Virus record (IMG/VR): IMGVR_UViG_3300010392_005364
Location: 1-42,472 of that record
Origin: a virus
DNA: 42,472 bases
Reading direction: 5' to 3' (one strand)
A program made the translations under genes and the position numbers. The notes beneath the pieces are model-generated. The model saw nothing but the letters and a program-made list of their open reading frames with translations, was not told where the DNA came from and did no database searches. Shown here in pieces: positions 38,729 through 42,472 of this stretch. Numbering within the stretch: the stretch's first letter is position 1; each line of letters begins with the position of its first letter.

Positions 38729-38998
38729 ATGCGCGAATCAAAAATTGAAAAAGAGTTCCGCAAACAGGCAACCGCTGCCGGTTGGTGGTGTCTGAAACTG
38801 GCGATTATTGCACACGCTGGGTTCCCTGATCGGTTGTTATTAAAACACCCTGGACGGGTCAAATTTGCAGAGTTGAAAGCCACGGGAAAAGATGCCCGAC
38901 CTTTGCAGGGTTACATTCACAGGAAACTAAGAAAACTAGGGTTTGAAGTTTATGTCATTAACCGCGTTGAAGACATCACCAGGGTTATCGAAAGCTAA
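38729..38998 (+). CDS. VRR-NUC domain nuclease, 89 aa
   Basis: ATG at 38729 (MRESKIEKEFRKQATAAGWW) is chosen since the longer frame overlaps the zinc-ribbon gene. The VRR-NUC (PD-(D/E)XK) core is visible: E8 or E9 in the first helix, HAGFPDRLLL (catalytic Asp), FAELKATGK (ExK) and GYIHRKLRKLGFEVYVI. Stand-alone phage VRR-NUC proteins act as structure-specific, Holliday-junction-type nucleases and are usually next to the SNF2 helicase, as here. Confidence 0.9.
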   Translation: MRESKIEKEFRKQATAAGWWCLKLAIIAHAGFPDRLLLKHPGRVKFAELKATGKDARPLQGYIHRKLRKLGFEVYVINRVEDITRVIES

Positions 38999-40343
38999 CC
39001 TGGAAGACTACCAACACCGGGGTGTTGAATTCCTTCACAACACGGATTTCGCCGCCTTGTGGGTTGATTGCGGCTTGGGTAAAACGGCTATCACACTGAC
39101 CGGTATTGCAGAACTGTGGTCCGCTCGCATGGTGTCAAAAATCCTGGTGGTGTCTACAAAAAAAGTGGTTGAGGAAACCTGGCCGACTGAGATAAAAGAC
39201 TGGTCAAACCTTTTTCCCATTCAGCCCCGGTTTTCATTGATCACAGGCACCCCAAAACAGCGCACAAAAGCCGCTGATTCAGACGCGGATATATACGCCA
39301 CCAACGTTGAAAACTTCACCTGGTTGGTCAAGAACTACGGAAAAACATGGCCCTGGGACTGGATTGTCATGGATGAATCCAGTCTGTTCAAAGATCATTC
39401 CACCGGGCGGTTCAAAGCGTTCAAAAAAATACGTCATAAGGTGGACCGGATCACCCAGTTGACCGGCACACCAGCAAGTAAGGGTTTGTTGCACCTGTGG
39501 GCGCAAGTTTACCTGCTGGACCAGGGTGAACGCCTGGGACGCACTGTCACCGCATACCGTCGAAAATATTTTGACGCATTCAACCGGGGACAGTACACCG
39601 AATATGTGTTGAAAGAAGGGGCGGAACAGGAAATCCATGACAAGGTTCGTGACTTGGTTTTCAGGCTCGACGGTGATGATTATTTGAAAATGGAACCCGT
39701 CCGGAAGGTTTATCACCGGATGGAAATGACTTCCGAATCCAGCGAGACATACAAACAACTGGCCCGTGACCTGATCTTGGAAATGGAACAAGACCAGGTG
39801 GTGGTTGCTGCCAACAACGCCGTGTTGTCAAACAAGCTATGGCAATGCGCCAACGGTGCGGTGTACCTGAGCGAAACCGAAAACCGCGAATGGAAACATA
39901 TTCATGACCTGAAGTTGGACAAGCTGGAACAGATCGTTGAAGAAACCGCCGCCCCGGTGCTGGTGGCGTATAACTTCCAACATGACCTGGAACGTTTAAG
40001 AGGGCGATTCCCCAACGCGGTGAACGTAAAAGAACCAGGGGCCATTGAACGTTGGAACAAAGGGGAAATTGATATTCTGCTGGCACACCCCAAAAGTGCC
40101 GGTCACGGTCTAAATCTGCAACACGGTGGGAACGTGCTGGTGTGGTTTTCACTCCACTGGTCCCTGGAACTGTATATCCAGTTTATTGCCCGGTTGCGTC
40201 GCAAGGGTCAGAAAAAACCCGTGATCTGTCACCACCTGGTTGTTGAAGGCACAGTGGATGAACAAATATTGTTGACCCTGGACGGTCACAATGTCACACA
40301 AACGGAATTGTTGAACGCAATGAAAGAACAGGTGGCAGCATGA
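38952..40343 (+). CDS. SNF2-type DEAD/DEAH helicase, 463 aa
   Basis: ATG at 38952 (MSLTALKTSPG) overlaps the VRR-NUC gene by 47 nt. Motifs: Q-like LEDYQHRGVEFL, Walker A CGLGKT (about 41-47), Ia-type KILVVSTKKVVEETW, Walker B WIVMDES (about 137-143), III LTGTPAS, and the C-terminal SAGHGLNLQHGG and QFIARLRRKGQ (motifs V and VI). It is compact, without a SNF2 insertion. It probably remodels recombination or replication forks with VRR-NUC. Confidence 0.9.
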   Translation: MSLTALKTSPGLSKANLEDYQHRGVEFLHNTDFAALWVDCGLGKTAITLTGIAELWSARMVSKILVVSTKKVVEETWPTEIKDWSNLFPIQPRFSLITGTPKQRTKAADSDADIYATNVENFTWLVKNYGKTWPWDWIVMDESSLFKDHSTGRFKAFKKIRHKVDRITQLTGTPASKGLLHLWAQVYLLDQGERLGRTVTAYRRKYFDAFNRGQYTEYVLKEGAEQEIHDKVRDLVFRLDGDDYLKMEPVRKVYHRMEMTSESSETYKQLARDLILEMEQDQVVVAANNAVLSNKLWQCANGAVYLSETENREWKHIHDLKLDKLEQIVEETAAPVLVAYNFQHDLERLRGRFPNAVNVKEPGAIERWNKGEIDILLAHPKSAGHGLNLQHGGNVLVWFSLHWSLELYIQFIARLRRKGQKKPVICHHLVVEGTVDEQILLTLDGHNVTQTELLNAMKEQVAA

Positions 40344-40543
40344 ACCTTTTAACACCTGAAGACCTGGTCAAGTTGACCGGTGCAAAACAAGCTGGCAAAC
40401 AGGCGGATGTTCTGAACCAACATGGGATTTTTTATATTCGACGTCAGGACGGTTCACTGGTCACGACGTGGCACCACGTGAACCACCCACAGCGACACAA
40501 CGCACAGAACGACGGTGAACCAGATTTTGGCGAAATAGCATAG
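40340..40543 (+). CDS. DUF4224 protein, 67 aa
   Basis: The sequence has the DUF4224 pattern: LTPEDLVKLTGAKQAGKQADVLNQHGIFYIRRQDGSLVT. Members are small helix-turn-helix-like proteins commonly encoded near phage integrases, often taken as excisionase-like or DNA-binding helpers (not proven). It overlaps the helicase stop by four bases and precedes the integrase by two short genes' distance. Confidence 0.82.
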   Translation: MNLLTPEDLVKLTGAKQAGKQADVLNQHGIFYIRRQDGSLVTTWHHVNHPQRHNAQNDGEPDFGEIA

Positions 40544-40550
40544 GTGCGAT

Positions 40551-40730
40551 ATGGCAGATTTTACCATGGCTGAATTGGACGAATTCAGGAAATTGGTTGA
40601 ACTGGGTGAAAGTTATGACCAGTTAGACCGGATAAAATCACGGCTCGAAATGCCAGGGTTCATTGAACGGGTTGGACGTGAAAAATGTGACGCTATGTTT
40701 GAGATTTTGAAAGAGGAAGACCCCCAGTAA
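40551..40730 (+). CDS. Small protein directly before integrase, possible excisionase-like, 59 aa
   Basis: ATG at 40551 has AGGTGCG upstream and its TAA abuts the integrase ATG. The product (MADFTMAELDEFRKLVELGESYDQL, then DRIKSRLEMPGFIERVGREKC) is an acidic all-helical protein without a clear winged-helix. Position fits an excision or directionality factor, but the sequence does not prove it. Confidence 0.55.
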   Translation: MADFTMAELDEFRKLVELGESYDQLDRIKSRLEMPGFIERVGREKCDAMFEILKEEDPQ

Positions 40731-41735
40731 ATGGCACGAAAACGTAATCAAAAGGATTCCTGGATACCGCCCTATGTGAACCGGGGGAAATCCGCCTGGG
40801 AGTACCGCCCCAAAGGTGGAAAAACCGTCCGCCTGTGTGGTCTGGATGCGTCCCAGGCTTTGGTGTTACGTCGTTATGCTGAAGAATTTGAACGGGTGAA
40901 CACACGATCCGGGACATTGAAAGCCCTGGTTGAACAGTTCATGGCGTCCAGGCAGTTCAAGAAACTGGCACCGGAAACGCAAAAGGATTACCGAAAATAC
41001 TGGTCAAAAATTGAAGCCGTGTTTGGTCACGTAGACGCCAGAAAGATCACCACCCCGCACATTCGCAAATACATGGACCTGAAAGGTAAATCCAGCGAAA
41101 CCCAAGCCAACCGCCACCTGGCGTTTTTATCCAAAGTGTTCACCTGGGGAAAACAGTGGTCAAATATTGAAGAAAACCCCTGTCACGGAATCACACGGTT
41201 TGAAGAAATAGCCCGTGATCGATACATCACAGATGAAGAATATGACCTGGTGTATCAATACGCGGGTGATACTGTCCGCGCCGCCATGGAAATTTCATAT
41301 CTGTGCGGTGCTCGCCAGGGTGACGTGTTGAAACTCACCAAAGCCGACCTGTGGCAAGACGGAATTTATATCAAACAGGGGAAAACGGGAGTGAAACAGG
41401 TGAAGGAATGGACCCCGCGCCTACGTAAAGCCACCAGCATGGTGAAGCCCCACAAACGCAAGGACGGGTCCGTCATTGAGTCCATTTATGTGATCCCCAC
41501 CCGCGACGGTTCCGCGTACACATCCAGTGGGTTCCGTGCAACCTGGCGCAAGGTCTTAATTAAAGCCCGTGAACAATCCGGGTTACCGCTGGATTTTACC
41601 TTCCATGACATTAAAGCCAAAGGTGTGTCCGATTTTGAAGGAAACAAAAAGGAATTTTCCGGACACAAAACAGAACGCCAGGTGGATGTTTATGACCGCA
41701 AAATCAAAGTGGTCCCGACCATCAAAAAAGACTAA
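40731..41735 (+). CDS. int: Tyrosine integrase, 334 aa
   Basis: An N-terminal arm-binding region (WIPPYVNRGKSAWEYRPKGGKTVRLCG) and a SAM-like core-binding domain (about 60-155) precede the catalytic domain. Catalytic residues: Arg195 (LCGARQGDVL), His292 with Lys295 where Arg is usual (FHDIKAKG), His312 (SGHKTE) and Tyr321 (VDVYDRK). It should integrate the phage at a host att site. No attP core could be recognised by eye in the flanks. Confidence 0.93.
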   Translation: MARKRNQKDSWIPPYVNRGKSAWEYRPKGGKTVRLCGLDASQALVLRRYAEEFERVNTRSGTLKALVEQFMASRQFKKLAPETQKDYRKYWSKIEAVFGHVDARKITTPHIRKYMDLKGKSSETQANRHLAFLSKVFTWGKQWSNIEENPCHGITRFEEIARDRYITDEEYDLVYQYAGDTVRAAMEISYLCGARQGDVLKLTKADLWQDGIYIKQGKTGVKQVKEWTPRLRKATSMVKPHKRKDGSVIESIYVIPTRDGSAYTSSGFRATWRKVLIKAREQSGLPLDFTFHDIKAKGVSDFEGNKKEFSGHKTERQVDVYDRKIKVVPTIKKD

Positions 41736-41744
41736 AAAAAATAC

Positions 41745-41802
41745 TTGCGGGTGCGACATGAGTGCGATATAGTACCCATGTGTTCAGCGAGAACACATTT
41801 TT
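41745..41802 (+). promoter_or_regulatory. Promoter and hairpin leader downstream of integrase
   Basis: TTGCGG (41745-41750), 17 nt, TATAGT (41768-41773) makes a good sigma70 promoter. Right at the predicted transcript start is a perfect 8-bp hairpin ATGTGTTC/GAACACAT (41778-41798) followed by TTTTT. The hairpin could end integrase transcripts, attenuate the downstream gene, or be a repressor site. Confidence 0.6.
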
Positions 41803-41852
41803 CAATCAAGAAGCCCACCATTCCGGAAGGGCGAAGATAAGGAAAATAAACC

Positions 41853-42200
41853 ATGTCAGACAAAATCAAAGTACGCATCACAGCAAAAGAAGATAACACC
41901 CGCCGTTTTGCCGTTGTATTCATGAATGTCAAAGTAGCCGTGGCATTTGACCGTGATTCAGGCGCAAAAATCGCCTACGGTGCACGAATGATAGAAGGTG
42001 AAATCGACTCCGGTGGTTCCCGCAAAAATTGGTACTGTATTGTAAAAGAAGGATCGGTCTTTGAAATCGAAGTGGACCGTGAAGCGTTCGAGAAAAACAA
42101 AAACCGTATCAAGAAATGGGACATGGAAGTCATTGAAAAATTCACAATGACTGAAGAACGTTCCCGTTTGCTAAAAGACGCGTCCGATAACATTGAATGA
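41853..42200 (+). CDS. Hypothetical protein, 115 aa, own promoter
   Basis: ATG at 41853 follows a likely promoter and hairpin leader. The product (MSDKIKVRITAKEDNTRRFAVVFMNVKVAVAFD...) is charged, with beta strands in its first half and a C-terminal helix (REAFEKNKNRIKKWDMEVIEKF). No family is recognised. Being next to the integrase and independently expressed, it may act in lysogens, but this is inference. The ribosome binding site is weak (GATAAGGAAAA). Confidence 0.6.
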   Translation: MSDKIKVRITAKEDNTRRFAVVFMNVKVAVAFDRDSGAKIAYGARMIEGEIDSGGSRKNWYCIVKEGSVFEIEVDREAFEKNKNRIKKWDMEVIEKFTMTEERSRLLKDASDNIE

Positions 42201-42220
42201 CCAACCCCACGAATTCATAG

Positions 42221-42239
42221 AGCGCCCACACCGGGCGCT
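42221..42239 (+). terminator. Hairpin between the last two genes
   Basis: The perfect 7-bp stem AGCGCCC/GGGCGCT with loop ACACC lies 21 nt after the previous stop. It lacks a T run, so it is a weak terminator or an mRNA-stabilising hairpin. Confidence 0.45.
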
Positions 42240-42259
42240 TGTCAAAAAGGTAACAAACT

Positions 42260-42472
42260 ATGCAAAACATCATTATGAACATCAAAGACGGGACCGTTAA
42301 TTCACACCTGAAAAAGAAAGGCGTTGAACTGGCGCACCACATTGCAGACGAAAATGAACAAAAAACAGGTAATAAAACGATAGTGACGCGGGTGTTGGAT
42401 TACGCAGACAAGTATGACGGACACCGTCGAGAACATTATTCGTTTGACATTATCGAAATTGTCAAAGATTAA
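42260..42472 (+). CDS. Hypothetical protein, 70 aa, last gene
   Basis: ATG at 42260 has AAAGGTAAC upstream. The product (MQNIIMNIKDGTVNSHLKKKG...) is charged with a helix (VELAHHIADENEQKTG) and a C-terminal RREHYSFDIIEIVKD. No domain is recognised. It runs to the last base of the window and ends with TAA, so it is complete; convergence with the first minus-strand gene would result if the map is circular. Confidence 0.5.
   Translation: MQNIIMNIKDGTVNSHLKKKGVELAHHIADENEQKTGNKTIVTRVLDYADKYDGHRREHYSFDIIEIVKD

Larger units (their letters stand above)
1..42472. mobile_element. Temperate siphovirus genome (phage or prophage), essentially whole window
   Basis: The window contains every module expected of a temperate siphovirus: integrase, divergent repressor/Cro-like immunity region, replication, Q-like regulator, lysis, terminase, head and tail. 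All late genes lie on the minus strand and all early/integration genes on the plus strand, diverging from about 30.9 kb. No host gene, tRNA or obvious att repeat was seen. The window begins at a minus-strand stop codon and ends at a plus-strand stop codon, so its ends are gene-bounded and need not be physical phage ends. Confidence 0.9.

Noticed and set aside
41736-41852. Possible attP core next to the integrase
   Set aside because: No matching direct repeat at the other end of the window could be found by eye, so no att site is called.
1-42472. Terminal redundancy that would prove a circular or complete map
   Set aside because: The first and last bases show no direct repeat; both ends coincide with stop codons, so completeness cannot be proved.
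1-42472. tRNA genes, reverse transcriptase/DGR, DNA methyltransferase, capsid protease
   Set aside because: None was recognised in the proteins or as cloverleaf sequences read by eye; absence is not proven without a covariance-model or profile search.

Overview
The window is an essentially complete temperate siphovirus (phage or prophage) genome. No recognisable host gene, tRNA, rRNA or CRISPR array is present. It has a tyrosine integrase, an immunity region, a long-tailed non-contractile tail module (tape measure protein plus a frameshifted tail chaperone) and a large/small terminase pair. Several lipobox lipoproteins and Sec signal peptides, with a small M15 endolysin and a holin-like protein, point to a Gram-negative host, most likely a gammaproteobacterium; the genus cannot be fixed from the sequence.

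The layout is lambda-like and diverges from an immunity region near 30.5-32.4 kb. To the left (minus strand) a Cro/YdaS-like gene leads into a YdaT-like gene, a primase-polymerase/helicase, a repeat-rich intergenic region, a DUF3310-like gene and an antiterminator Q-like gene. Next come a probable late promoter with terminators, then endolysin, terminase, holin and lipoprotein. A 6.5 kb accessory block (about 16.5-23.1 kb) follows, and then portal, MuF-like head protein, scaffold, capsid, connectors, tail tube, chaperones, tape measure and tail tip. To the right (plus strand) a short CI-like repressor is translationally coupled to a lipoprotein. After a second operator cluster, the early operon encodes a DUF2800 nuclease, a DUF2815 ssDNA-binding protein, a B-family-type DNA polymerase, a MazG-like protein, a VRR-NUC nuclease, a SNF2-type helicase, DUF4224, a small protein and the integrase. 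Two unassigned genes end the window.

Regulation is unusually readable. A repeated operator (about TARCGTC-NNT-GCTAWTA) sits in both immunity intergenic regions and overlaps sigma70-like promoters. A promoter-like sequence with overlapping palindromes and a 9-bp direct repeat lies between the Q-like gene and a strong terminator, as in lambda pR'-tR'. Several minus-strand terminators share a T7-ATGCC tail, and two of them lie inside lipoprotein signal-peptide codons.

The accessory block differs in composition from the backbone. It encodes a proteinase K-like subtilase, FN3 and 'VGxPxETDSV' repeat proteins and two Sec-exported proteins, one of which resembles a virion protein; it also has an FN3 domain split by an in-frame stop. 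This block is the strongest candidate for something undescribed.
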